From the NCBI GenBank assembly GCA_903839875.1, contig CAIMDZ010000113.1, forward strand, positions 1 to 64,000: a stretch of 64,000 bases of DNA, written 5' to 3'. Source of the DNA: an uncultured Bacteroidota bacterium. GTDB lineage: Bacteria > Bacteroidota > Bacteroidia > Chitinophagales > Chitinophagaceae. The position numbers and the translations under genes are program-made. This document shows, piece by piece, positions 26,335 to 34,341 of the stretch (its first letter is position 1; each line of letters begins with the position of its first letter). The notes beneath the pieces were generated by a model that searched no databases, was not told the DNA's origin, and saw only the letters and a program-made list of their open reading frames with translations.

Positions 26335-26862
26335 ATGAAAAGAATCATCGTCTATGGAATAGCAGGCCTATTATTGTTTATGCAACTCAATGCCTGCAGG
26401 AAAACAAAAAATGACGGACCACCAGCGCCCAATACACTCACCTGTCAATACAACGGTAAAGCGATTAGTTTTGCAAATAGTTTTATGCAGATCGATATAT
26501 GGACTGGCCCCTTTTTAGGAGGCACAATTACTACCCGTACAATTAATATCGGGGCAAACATTGACAAACAATACATGGTACTCGATACAAGCAGTCCGTC
26601 TATTCATATTTCCTTTGATGACAACGAAGGTGTGCCCGCCAGCGATAAGATTACGATTGAAAGTTTCAGACTGGATTCAAATCTGCTTTCTCCTGTCTCA
26701 TTTGTGGGAGAGGCGCTAAGTTTAACTTTTTATGGCCAGGTTAGTTCATTTCACCCAAGGCTGAAAGGAATAGTTACCGGCCCGATAAAACTATACAACA
26801 ACAATGGGAAACTGATAAGCGATACAACGATAATGAATTGCCAGTTTGATATTGCGTATTAA
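26335..26862 (+). CDS. Putative lipoprotein
   Basis: A 175-residue lipoprotein: N-terminal signal with lipobox LNAC (cysteine near 21) followed by RKTKN. The rest is beta-rich (FANSFMQIDIW, ITIESFRLDSN, GIVTGPIKLYNNNGKL). Family not recognised. It follows the OMP gene by 72 bases and the pair appears to have been duplicated: the last 109 bases recur at 27884-27992 after the second OMP gene, with 8 differences. Probably cotranscribed with the OMP gene. Confidence 0.7.
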   Translation: MKRIIVYGIAGLLLFMQLNACRKTKNDGPPAPNTLTCQYNGKAISFANSFMQIDIWTGPFLGGTITTRTINIGANIDKQYMVLDTSSPSIHISFDDNEGVPASDKITIESFRLDSNLLSPVSFVGEALSLTFYGQVSSFHPRLKGIVTGPIKLYNNNGKLISDTTIMNCQFDIAY

Positions 26863-26949
26863 CATTGCTTCTTTCAGAGGTCACTTCACTTGCTAAATTG
26901 GGAAGGTCCCCCTCATTAGGCCAGTGCAATATCCGACATCAAAAATATT

Positions 26950-26967
26950 ATTTGATAAATGTCAAAT
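26950..26967. promoter_or_regulatory. FNR/HcpR-like site upstream of OMP gene 2
   Basis: The same ATTFGA-type 18-mer, ATTTGATAAATGTCAAAT, as at 25539-25556. Here it lies about 230 bases from the ATG at 27190, with a possible inserted inverted-repeat segment (27063-27148) in between. Confidence 0.45.
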
Positions 26968-27062
26968 GTTGCTTAAGGCAATGTGACTAAGTTTGTGTCA
27001 CTCCTTATTTAATAATGTCAAAACGGGGCGGGGATCGATGGCTCAGGATATGTTTGGCGAGT

Positions 27063-27148
27063 AATAATAGAGAAGGCGCAGAAAAATAGTTGGCGACTGC
27101 GGTTGGGGTGCATTCCGCCGGGTGTTTGGCTCATTATTCTCTATTATT
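27063..27148. repeat. 86-base segment with 12-base terminal inverted repeats
   Basis: AATAATAGAGAA (27063-27074) and TTCTCTATTATT (27137-27148) are perfect inverted repeats enclosing 62 bases, between the FNR-like site and OMP gene 2. Possibly a small insertion that moved the site away from the gene; also could form a long hairpin. Confidence 0.45.
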
Positions 27149-27189
27149 TTGAATTTTTATCTTAAAATAGAAAATGTAAAATAACGACA

Positions 27190-27879
27190 ATGAAAAAAAC
27201 GTTTTCCCTTCTGGCAATAGTAATGGTATTTTTATCAATAGCGAATACTGCCATTTCCCAGGACACGTTGAAAAAAGGCCCATTTATATATGCTGAAATG
27301 GGAGGAGGAGGGGGAAACTTTCAAAGTTGGCATTGCAGCTTGAATGGAATCTTTGCTCATCATCAAACCATCACGGCAGGTTTTTATTACGGCACACGTA
27401 AGGCAACAAATCTGCCGGCTGATTTTAAACCTGCGGATAACGATGGCTGGTTCGGAGTTCAGAAAGATCCGGTTCCCCGGCAAATGCTTTCAATGTTCGG
27501 ATTAATGTATGGAAAAGCGTTTAAAGCCGGGGAAGGCGATGCGAGGTTTATTTTGAGAGGTGGACTATCGTTTGGAACCTATTGGTCCCAATCTGATTTT
27601 GCACCGACGAAAGTAATAACATTTATAGCCCCATACAATGGGCCGTATCTTAGCCACACTTCAAATTATATATGGAAAGAAAAAAGGAAACTCGTCTCCG
27701 GTCTTATTTTAAACCCTTCCTTAGAGTTGCCCGGTTCCCGGATCTTTGGGTTCAGCGCGGGACTCTATGGTAATATCAACGCAGGCGCAAGCTCGGTCGG
27801 TATTGAAGCCAATATTATTTTTGGTAAACTCCGGAACAAGAGGGTTAGGAAACTTTTCGCAACCGGACCGGGCGATTAA
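27190..27879 (+). CDS. Secreted outer-membrane-type protein, paralog 2
   Basis: A 229-residue paralog of 25615-26262 with signal peptide (about 1-23, ends AISQ) and the same motifs (GPFIYAEMGGGGGNF, ADFKPADNDG, GLMYGKAFKAG, FGFSAGLYGNI, NIIFGKLRN). It arose by duplication of the OMP-lipoprotein pair; only the last 109 bases of the second lipoprotein remain after it. Function unknown; an identical FNR-like box in both upstream regions suggests shared regulation. Confidence 0.7.
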   Translation: MKKTFSLLAIVMVFLSIANTAISQDTLKKGPFIYAEMGGGGGNFQSWHCSLNGIFAHHQTITAGFYYGTRKATNLPADFKPADNDGWFGVQKDPVPRQMLSMFGLMYGKAFKAGEGDARFILRGGLSFGTYWSQSDFAPTKVITFIAPYNGPYLSHTSNYIWKEKRKLVSGLILNPSLELPGSRIFGFSAGLYGNINAGASSVGIEANIIFGKLRNKRVRKLFATGPGD

Positions 27880-27883
27880 ATAA

Positions 27884-27992
27884 CCCAAGGCTGAAAGGAA
27901 TAGTTACCGGCCCGATAAAGCTATACAACAACAATGGGAAATTGATCAGCGACACAACGAAAATGAATTGCCAGTTCGATGTTGCGAATTAA
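27884..27992 (+). pseudogene. 3' remnant of a duplicated lipoprotein gene
   Basis: 101 of 109 bases match 26754-26862, the end of the lipoprotein gene, including its stop codon. The 5' part of the gene is missing and the match starts 5 bases after the stop of OMP gene 2, so a deletion removed most of the second copy. Confidence 0.85.
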
Positions 27993-28226
27993 GTGACTAC
28001 TATACTTTCGGACGCACACACCCTGACTGTTCCCCGGTAAGATTAGTAAAGAGCATCGTGTGATTTATGAGGTCAGTTCTGATTGTGTGGAGATACTTTC
28101 TTTGAGAGATTATTATTGAGTGTGTTATTCGCAAGCGGGCACATAAGGAAATAAAAGAAGGCAAGAGGTAATAATAGATGTAAAATATCTATGGGAATAA
28201 CTTTTTCACCAAAAGCCTTGAGCTAT

Positions 28227-28622
28227 TTAAAACAACTGCTCAACTGTACTCATCGAAATAAACATTCTGCCGCTGCCGGGCAATAAAATAAATCCATACT
28301 TTGAATAAAAACTAACGGCATTTTCATCTATGGGATCCACAATTACTGCCATTGAGGCGATGCTGGCGATAGCTGTTTCATAGCTTCTTTTCAGCGCATC
28401 TATCAATAATAAACTTCCGACTCCCTGCCCTTTGAACCTGGCATCTGCCGCCAGTCTCCTTAATAATGTAACCGGTAAATCTTTATAGGAAGTCGGTAAT
28501 TTTTTAGTAATTGCCTGTGGCAATTGGTTGCCGGGAATGGAGGCGTTGGAAAGCGTATAATCCACTGGTCGCAAGCGTCTCGCTTCGTCCTCACATACCG
28601 AAGCGTCCGCTTCCGAATCCAT
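28227..28622 (-). pseudogene. TacT/AtaT-like GNAT acetyltransferase, N-terminus replaced
   Basis: From residue 21 on, the 131-residue product matches GNAT toxins that acetylate aminoacyl-tRNA: DYTLSNASIP, PTSYKDLPVTLLRRLA, the acetyl-CoA loop RFKGQGVGSLLLIDAL, and a final DENAVSFYSKYGFILLP. The first 20 residues (MDSEADASVCEDEARRLRP) are unlike the family and come from a repeated segment (28562-28588, again 28749-28775). About 40 normal N-terminal residues, and the usual DUF1778 antitoxin gene, are missing. So it is probably an inactivated toxin gene; a shortened but translated protein is possible. Confidence 0.65.
28562..28588. repeat. 27-base direct repeat with copy at 28749-28775
   Basis: CCACTGGTCGCAAGC plus TCTCGCTTCGT recurs with two changes 187 bases further right. 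It lies at the junction where the GNAT toxin homology starts. A short hairpin CGTAGAC-TCT-GTCTACG (28668-28684) lies between the copies. Confidence 0.6.
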
Positions 28623-28639
28623 CGTTGTCCGCAGTCTTC

Positions 28640-29100
28640 CAAAACTTAAAAAGAATAGATAGTTCGGCGTAGACTCTGTCTACGTCGAAGTGGACGCCTG
28701 CTGATAACTATAGGCATCCTGATTGGCGAAAATCAACGCACTGGTGCACCACTGGTCGCAAGCATCTCTCTTCGTTCAGCGAAATCCAATAATCAGTTTA
28801 ATCAGCGGTTCAGAATTTATTTAATATCTCCCAAAACCCATTACAAAAAACCGCAAAACCAACACTTCAATCCATCACAGCCAGCCCATAACATATACCC
28901 ACCTAATCCTCAGCCACTTACCACCAAAATAAAATCTTTGATAAACCGCATGGTGTCTGTCATAGACACTGCACAATACCATCATACCGTCCCGATTTCA
29001 TAATGTCATTTTTCCGTCTCAACTTTGCATTCCACGTCCGTTATCAGCCGCCACAGCCATAGCATATGAGGGACCCTGTGCTCTAAGGCGCACACGATTT
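28640..29100. other. Gene-poor region
   Basis: Between the decayed toxin and the helicase there is about 1 kb with no convincing coding frame. It holds the small CGTAGAC hairpin, the second copy of the 27-base repeat, and further right the 29101-29274 repeat. Composition drifts toward A+T to the right. Confidence 0.5.
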
Positions 29101-29274
29101 AGGCCAAATGAAAAACAAGGAAGTAGGGCAACATTCCCAATGATTTCGGCAAATAAAAAAGTGAAAACCCGGAAAGAAACCCAACATTCACGCTTTTTTA
29201 GGCAAATGAAAAAATGAAAAACAAGGAAGAAGGCCAACATTCCCAGTGATTTCGGCAAATAAAAAAGTGAAAAA
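29101..29274 (+). repeat. Two-copy direct repeat of about 70 bases
   Basis: 29101-29168 and 29200-29274 share AGGC-AAATGAAAAACAAGGAAG, AACATTCCCA-TGATTTCGGC and AAATAAAAAAGTGAAAA, with period about 106. A fragment (CCCAACATTC) between them looks like a partial third copy. No coding function is apparent. Confidence 0.7.
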
Positions 29275-29543
29275 CAAATTAATTATTTACTATATTTTAC
29301 CTTTTTTTTACCTTTTTTGGAAGTAAATTATTACTTTTTCACATTTAATAATTAGTCAATTAATTGATAATCAATACAATACCAGGGAAATGGTAAAAAG
29401 CAGGATGATCACAAAATTTTTCACCTTTTCTTTTGGCGATAATACTATACTTATTAATTTGCAATATTCAAACTCAGTATACCAATCGCGGACTTTAGAC
29501 TTAGACTCAAATAACTTAACACATTTTTCTCATTTATTTCCCC

Positions 29544-29551
29544 TACCTTTG
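29544..29551 (+). promoter_or_regulatory. Helicase gene promoter (downstream box)
   Basis: TACCTTTG matches TAnnTTTG. Predicted start near 29557 leaves a leader of about 65 bases before the helicase ATG; long leaders are common for cold-induced helicases. Confidence 0.55.
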
Positions 29552-29621
29552 CACTCCCGGAATAGATCGGGACACGCCGCAGCTATATTGGTGGTGGCTA
29601 TTTAAATAAAAGTTCTTTTTA

Positions 29622-31412
29622 ATGTTAATGAATTCTTTTTCATCCTTCTCCATGCGTGAGGAGCTGACACGAGCTATTTCTGACCTCGGCTTTGAGACAC
29701 CTACTCCTATCCAATTAAAAGTAATACCTCAACTATTATCGGAGCCTATAGATATCATAGGATTAGCCCAGACCGGAACGGGCAAGACTGCTGCATATGG
29801 CATTCCATTGCTGCATCATGCTGATCTGACCGCAAAACATGTACAATGCCTGGTGCTGAGCCCCACGCGTGAACTCTGTATGCAGATACAGGAAGAACTG
29901 AGCAAGTACGGCACTCATATGCGCGGACTGCGTATAACCGCCGTATATGGCGGTGTGCCCATCACAGGCCAGATCCGCGAGATCCGTGCTAATCCGCAGG
30001 TAGTGGTTGCCACTCCCGGCCGCCTCATAGACCTGCTGGAACGCAAAGCTATCAATCTCGACAAAGTAGAGTATGTGATACTGGATGAGGCCGACGAAAT
30101 GCTGAACATGGGCTTCCGCGAGGATATTGACCTGATACTGAAAAACACTCCTGCACGTGAGCATACCTGGCTATTCAGCGCCACTATGAGCAATGAGGTG
30201 CGCGGCATTGCCAAGCGTTTCATGAAGGACTGGAAGGAGTATTCTGTTTCTGCACCAAACACTACCAACGAGAATATAGATCACCAGTACTTTGTTGCCA
30301 ATCATCACAACCGTTTTGAAACACTGCGCCGCCTGCTCGATTTCGCTCCCGGCATTTACGGCATCATCTTTACCCGCACCAAGAGCGATGCGCAGGAAGT
30401 AAGCGAGAAGCTGATGAAGATGGGCTACCATGTTAGTCCGCTGCACGGCGATATGGACCAGAAGATGCGTACTAAAGTAATGGACCGCTTCAAAGCCAAA
30501 CAACTGCAGGCCATAGTAGCTACCGACGTTGCCGCGCGCGGCATTGACGTAAACGACATAACCCACGTTATTAACTACGAGCTGCCCGATGACCCGGAAG
30601 TATATACCCACCGCAGCGGCCGTACGGCGCGCGCAGGCAAGAGCGGTATATGCATGAGCATCGTTTCACCAAAACAGATATCCAACATCCGCCAGATAGA
30701 ACGCCTCGTAAAACAGAAGTTCCACAAAAGCGATATACCCGATGGCGCCGAAGTGGTGCGTAAGAAGCTGTTCTTTTACTTAGAGCAGATAGCCACAGCA
30801 GAGCCCCAGGCCGATTTCGCCAAGCTCTACTGGGATGTAATGCACGAGCAGTTTGCAGACATGGATAAGGACGAACTGATACGCAAACTGATCTGGCTGC
30901 AACTGCGCGAAACCATTGATGCCTACCAGGATGCTGAAGACCTGAACGCAGGCTTTGAAAGCAAGGGGCGCGACAGAGGCGAAAGGGGCGAACGCAGCTT
31001 TAATAACAAGTCTGTGCGCCTGTTTATCAACCTCGGTGAGAAAGACGGCATCAACACAGGCAAGCTGATACAGTTCATCACCGATTCCAGCGACATTGAG
31101 CCTGGCCTTATAGACCGCGTAACCGTGCGTGATATGAGCAGCTTCTTCAATGTACCCGGCGATGCGGCCGAAGGACTTATGGAGATGCTGGGTTCAAAAA
31201 AATTCAAGGGCCGCAAAGTGCGCCTCGACGTAGCCGACCAGCCCATGGGTGGCAGTGGCGGCGGTGGTGGCAGACCATGGGAACGCGGAGGTGATCGTGG
31301 CAGCGACCGTGGCGGAGATTTCCGTGGCAAGCCAAAAGCAGCCAGCTCACGCTATTCAGGCGATGTGAAGGCTTATGGTGGCGGCGGAGGCTATAAGGGA
31401 AAACGCAAATAA
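29622..31412 (+). CDS. deaD: DEAD-box RNA helicase, DeaD/CsdA-like
   Basis: ATP-dependent RNA helicase of 596 residues. Motifs in order: Q motif (GFETPTPIQ), Walker A AQTGTGKTAAYG, PTRELCMQI, TPGRLID, Walker B DEADEMLNMGF, SAT, then the second RecA lobe with IIFTRTKSDAQE, ATDVAARGIDV and HRSGRTARAG. A DbpA-type RNA-binding domain lies at about 470-550, and the tail (about 555-596) is rich in RGG/GGG repeats. These enzymes unwind structured RNA in ribosome assembly and mRNA decay. A rho-independent terminator follows at 31461. Confidence 0.94.
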   Translation: MLMNSFSSFSMREELTRAISDLGFETPTPIQLKVIPQLLSEPIDIIGLAQTGTGKTAAYGIPLLHHADLTAKHVQCLVLSPTRELCMQIQEELSKYGTHMRGLRITAVYGGVPITGQIREIRANPQVVVATPGRLIDLLERKAINLDKVEYVILDEADEMLNMGFREDIDLILKNTPAREHTWLFSATMSNEVRGIAKRFMKDWKEYSVSAPNTTNENIDHQYFVANHHNRFETLRRLLDFAPGIYGIIFTRTKSDAQEVSEKLMKMGYHVSPLHGDMDQKMRTKVMDRFKAKQLQAIVATDVAARGIDVNDITHVINYELPDDPEVYTHRSGRTARAGKSGICMSIVSPKQISNIRQIERLVKQKFHKSDIPDGAEVVRKKLFFYLEQIATAEPQADFAKLYWDVMHEQFADMDKDELIRKLIWLQLRETIDAYQDAEDLNAGFESKGRDRGERGERSFNNKSVRLFINLGEKDGINTGKLIQFITDSSDIEPGLIDRVTVRDMSSFFNVPGDAAEGLMEMLGSKKFKGRKVRLDVADQPMGGSGGGGGRPWERGGDRGSDRGGDFRGKPKAASSRYSGDVKAYGGGGGYKGKRK

Positions 31413-31419
31413 TTCTCAA

Positions 31420-31435
31420 TTTGAAAATGTGGAAA
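31420..31435 (+). repeat. Two 8-base units after the helicase stop
   Basis: TTTGAAAA and TGTGGAAA, seven bases after the TAA, in the sense direction; the same unit type as 8373-8476. Confidence 0.55.
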
Positions 31436-31460
31436 TTAGTACTACAAGAATAGATATAAC

Positions 31461-31497
31461 AATTAGAAAAGCCCCGATAGTCGGGGCTTTTCTAATT
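31461..31497. terminator. Bidirectional terminator between helicase and OMP gene
   Basis: Perfect 17-base stem around AAAAGCCCCGA, loop TAG, TCGGGGCTTTT, with T-rich flanks on either strand, so it can serve the helicase gene and the convergent gene at 31542. Confidence 0.9.
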
Positions 31498-31509
31498 TAT
31501 CTGAGTGCA

Positions 31510-31541
31510 TTTGCACATTTTCAAATTTGCACATTTTCAAA
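31510..31541 (-). repeat. 8-base tandem repeat (4 units) directly after stop codon
   Basis: Minus strand units TTTGAAAA, TGTGCAAA, TTTGAAAA, TGTGCAAA follow at once the TAA of the gene ending at 31542. Confidence 0.8.
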
Positions 31542-32390
31542 TTAATTAAACCTGTCATTCCAGTTATAGGTATCGTGTGTATTCCACCACCTGCTTTCTT
31601 TCCAGCGGCCGGCGAATGGCATGATAATAACCGAACCGATAATGCTGGAGGTTGATACTATTTTGAACGGACCATCAGTCATTCCCGGCACCGGTCCGTT
31701 TACTTCTATCAGCGATACTGTGCCCATTGTATAAGTAGCCCTTAGCTTCAGATCAAAACCCATAAAAAAAGAAACCTCTGCTTTTGCATAAGGGGTAAAT
31801 CCAAAACGGGAGCCATTAGGAAATCCGCTTGGCTCGCTAAGGCTGGTCATGTTGTACGCAGGTATAAACCCAACGCCAAGCGACGTACCCAACGGCAGTC
31901 TCTTCGTATCAAATGCGTCATTACCGCATTTCCAGTCTATGCCGATAGGCAAAGATATCTGCATGGTCTTGGCAGAAAGTATATTGCCTGATGGCGCCAC
32001 CAGGCTGCCATCGTTACCATAAGTACTGTTGATGTTAGTCCAGGTATACATATTCACGCCAAGCTGAACAGCTATAGCCCAAACGCTGATGTGACCAGTT
32101 GCCTTAAACGGCAGCGACAATCCTATTGAGCCGCCCATCCCACCAGTTCCGGCGATATTCCTTTTAATGGTTGTATCGCCAATATAATTGTTGTTGTTTA
32201 CCTGCTGCACGCCCTGAAAATAGCCATTAGGCATCACGTAATTAAAACTAAACTCATACCGCTTTGCGTCCCCCAGGTAACTCATAGTGGGATACAACTG
32301 CATATCGTGCATGTATTGCCCGAACACAGAAGCAGGGATTGCCAGTATGGTAAGCGCAAGAATTAAAAACGGCTTTTTAATAAAATTCAT
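31542..32390 (-). CDS. Secreted outer-membrane-type protein, paralog of next gene
   Basis: A 282-residue protein with a signal peptide (about 1-24, ends VFGQ) and glycine- and aromatic-rich beta-strand segments typical of outer-membrane barrels. It shares IGDTT..RNI, GPFK(I/V) and SxxIMPFAxxWK with the product of 32502-33305, so the two are paralogs in tandem. The ATG at 32390 is chosen because it starts the signal peptide; the longer frame adds 13 residues. Function unknown. Confidence 0.72.
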   Translation of the reverse strand: MNFIKKPFLILALTILAIPASVFGQYMHDMQLYPTMSYLGDAKRYEFSFNYVMPNGYFQGVQQVNNNNYIGDTTIKRNIAGTGGMGGSIGLSLPFKATGHISVWAIAVQLGVNMYTWTNINSTYGNDGSLVAPSGNILSAKTMQISLPIGIDWKCGNDAFDTKRLPLGTSLGVGFIPAYNMTSLSEPSGFPNGSRFGFTPYAKAEVSFFMGFDLKLRATYTMGTVSLIEVNGPVPGMTDGPFKIVSTSSIIGSVIIMPFAGRWKESRWWNTHDTYNWNDRFN

Positions 32391-32501
32391 AACAGGAGCC
32401 TTTAAGTTGTAAAAATATAAAAAGACCATTAAAAAAAGATACTATTTCCTTTAATGCGGTAATAATGTTTAAAATAGCCTTTCAATGAATAGCGTATTAC
32501 C

Positions 32502-33305
32502 CTATTGGTACGGATTATATCTGCCACGCACATTATACCATGTTTCATCTTTCCAATGCCATGCAAAAGGCATAATGACTAAAGACAACATCATATTCGA
32601 CTTGCCCGTAACTTTAAAAGGCCCAGATGTAAATGCAAGGTCATTCTTGGTAAGGTCTATATAAGGCACATTACCAAAAGAATAGATACACCTTAATTTC
32701 CAGCAGATGCCACCGAAAATAGCAACCTCACCCTTTACAAACGGATTGACACTCATGCCTGCACCAATTCCCGCGCCATCTACACCTACCAGCGCCGTAA
32801 GATTGTAAGTGGGGATCACACCCGCGCCGAATGTGCAGCCAAACCTTCTTTTTTTGGAACAGATGGCGTCCGTACCAATTTTGTAATCAATGCTCACGGG
32901 CGCTCCTACTGACACTGTTACGCCAAAAAGATCGGGAAAACCACTAACGGAGAAGTAGCTGCCATCAGCGCTATAGCCCTGGTTGAGCCCTTCCCAGATA
33001 AACTCGTTGTACACAATAGCCATATCCACGGCCCACATATTTTTCTTCCCAACCCTTTTCAACGGTACATACAAGCCTAGAGAATAGCCCGCTCCTGCTT
33101 TAGCAGAAATGTTCCTGTTCACAGTTGTATCCCCGATACGGTTATCGTTCAGATCATAAAACCCTGACTTTCCCGAGAAATGCGCTGTCGCGGTAACATA
33201 CGAATACCCCACTTCCATTCTGTTATACCATTGCGCGTTGGTAACGCACGGCAGGAGTAACAAAAACGAAACAAAAACCACCCTTGGATGTAAATTGAAC
33301 TTCAT
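32502..33305 (-). CDS. Secreted outer-membrane-type protein
   Basis: A 267-residue paralog of the following gene (signal peptide about 1-24, ends TNAQ). Shared elements: RIGDTTVNRNISA, GYSLGLYVPL, VIPTYNLTAL, GPFKVTGKSN, VIMPFAWHWKDETWYN. Probably a beta-barrel or beta-sandwich surface protein. The two genes lie 111 bases apart in the same direction and are likely cotranscribed. Confidence 0.72.
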   Translation of the reverse strand: MKFNLHPRVVFVSFLLLLPCVTNAQWYNRMEVGYSYVTATAHFSGKSGFYDLNDNRIGDTTVNRNISAKAGAGYSLGLYVPLKRVGKKNMWAVDMAIVYNEFIWEGLNQGYSADGSYFSVSGFPDLFGVTVSVGAPVSIDYKIGTDAICSKKRRFGCTFGAGVIPTYNLTALVGVDGAGIGAGMSVNPFVKGEVAIFGGICWKLRCIYSFGNVPYIDLTKNDLAFTSGPFKVTGKSNMMLSLVIMPFAWHWKDETWYNVRGRYNPYQ

Positions 33306-33401
33306 AAGGACTAAATTTGAGTGCTAAAATTATAAAATACCTTATAAAAATACCATTTTTAGTTAAAAAAATAAATTTTCATTATTGATTTACATTTAAT
33401 T

Positions 33402-33788
33402 ATGATCATTCCCCAATTATATATAGGTATTACAGAAAGTAAAGGTCGTGGTATTTTCACTAAAAAAACAATAAAATCAGGCACGGTAGTGGAATCTGAT
33501 CCTGTAATTGTGATGAACAACGAGGATAGAAAGCTGCTCGATAAAACCCTGCTGCATGACTACATATTCGAATGGCAACCCGAAGGAGCTGATATGTGTT
33601 GTATGGCGCTTGGCTGGATTCCGCTCTACAACCATTCCTACAAGTCGAACTGTGAATACTTTATGGACTATGAAAACAATACTATGTTCATAAAAACCAT
33701 GAAAGAGATCCAGCCCGGAGAAGAACTGACCATTAATTATAACGGGCCATGGAATGATAAAAAGAAAGTGTGGTTTGATGTGGAATGA
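33402..33788 (+). CDS. SET domain protein
   Basis: A 128-residue minimal SET domain: N-terminal SKGRGIFTKKTIKSGT, the YNHSYKSNCEYF (NHS) cofactor-binding motif, and GEELTINYNGPW (ELxxxY) that completes the active site. SET domains are S-adenosylmethionine-dependent lysine methyltransferases; pre- and post-SET cysteines are absent, as in bacterial forms. The substrate is unknown. Its small size matches the group found in bacteria. It is followed by two gene remnants. Confidence 0.85.
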   Translation: MIIPQLYIGITESKGRGIFTKKTIKSGTVVESDPVIVMNNEDRKLLDKTLLHDYIFEWQPEGADMCCMALGWIPLYNHSYKSNCEYFMDYENNTMFIKTMKEIQPGEELTINYNGPWNDKKKVWFDVE

Positions 33789-33790
33789 CC

Positions 33791-33899
33791 TTATCTTATC
33801 GTTTCATGCATCTCCAGGTTCACTTTCATATCTGTCATATCAAAGTCGTATATCGTTTTTTGTATCCAGTCGTAAAAGGCTGATACCCGCGTAAAAATC
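33791..33899 (-). pseudogene. 3' end of a secreted-protease-like gene
   Basis: Thirty-five codons on the minus strand (IFTRVSAFYDWIQKTI, then DFDMTDMKVNLEMHETIR and stop) resemble the C-terminus of trypsin-like proteases (TRVSxYxxWI). The homology stops near 33899, where a response-regulator remnant on the other strand begins. Identity as protease is tentative; that it is a 3' gene fragment is better supported. Confidence 0.45.
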
Positions 33900-33902
33900 C
33901 AG

Positions 33903-34337
33903 GTGCAGGATGTAGTTGCCGTATTTAATTCCGGTGCAAATGACTATATCCGTAAGCCATTCAGTATAGACGAATTAATCGCCCGTATTAATAGCTGGTT
34001 GCGGGAAAAATATGGTGCAGGAAAGCAAGATGAGCCAACTGAATTTAAAGCAGGACCATATCGCTTCCTGCCTAAAGAACAACTATTGATAACTCCGGAT
34101 GCATCAATAACGCTGACTTTTAAAGAATCCGTTATTTTAAATACTTTATTCGCTCATCATAACCAGGTGGTTGGCCGCAATTACCTGATGCAAAAAGTCT
34201 GGAACTCAGAAACGATCTACAATTCCAGATCCCTTGATGTTTACATCAATAGACTGAGGAAATACTTTGGCAATAGCCAGAATAAGAAACTCACGCTAAA
34301 AGGCGTAGGCTACAGGTTTATTACAGAATCAGATTAA
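33903..34337 (+). pseudogene. OmpR-family response regulator lacking most of REC domain
   Basis: The 144-residue frame starts inside the receiver, at VQDVVAVFNSGANDYIRKPFS (the last helix and conserved lysine), so the phospho-aspartate is absent. It then carries an intact PhoB/OmpR winged helix (about 50-143: LTFKESVILNTLF, SLDVYINRLRKYF, LKGVGYRF). It is a 5'-truncated gene, and no sensor kinase lies nearby. Could still bind DNA constitutively if expressed. Confidence 0.75.
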
Positions 34338-34341
34338 TTAT

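Noticed and set aside
31250-31410. Gly-rich repeats at the helicase end as an extra gene
   Set aside because: They are the RGG/GGG tail of the helicase frame.
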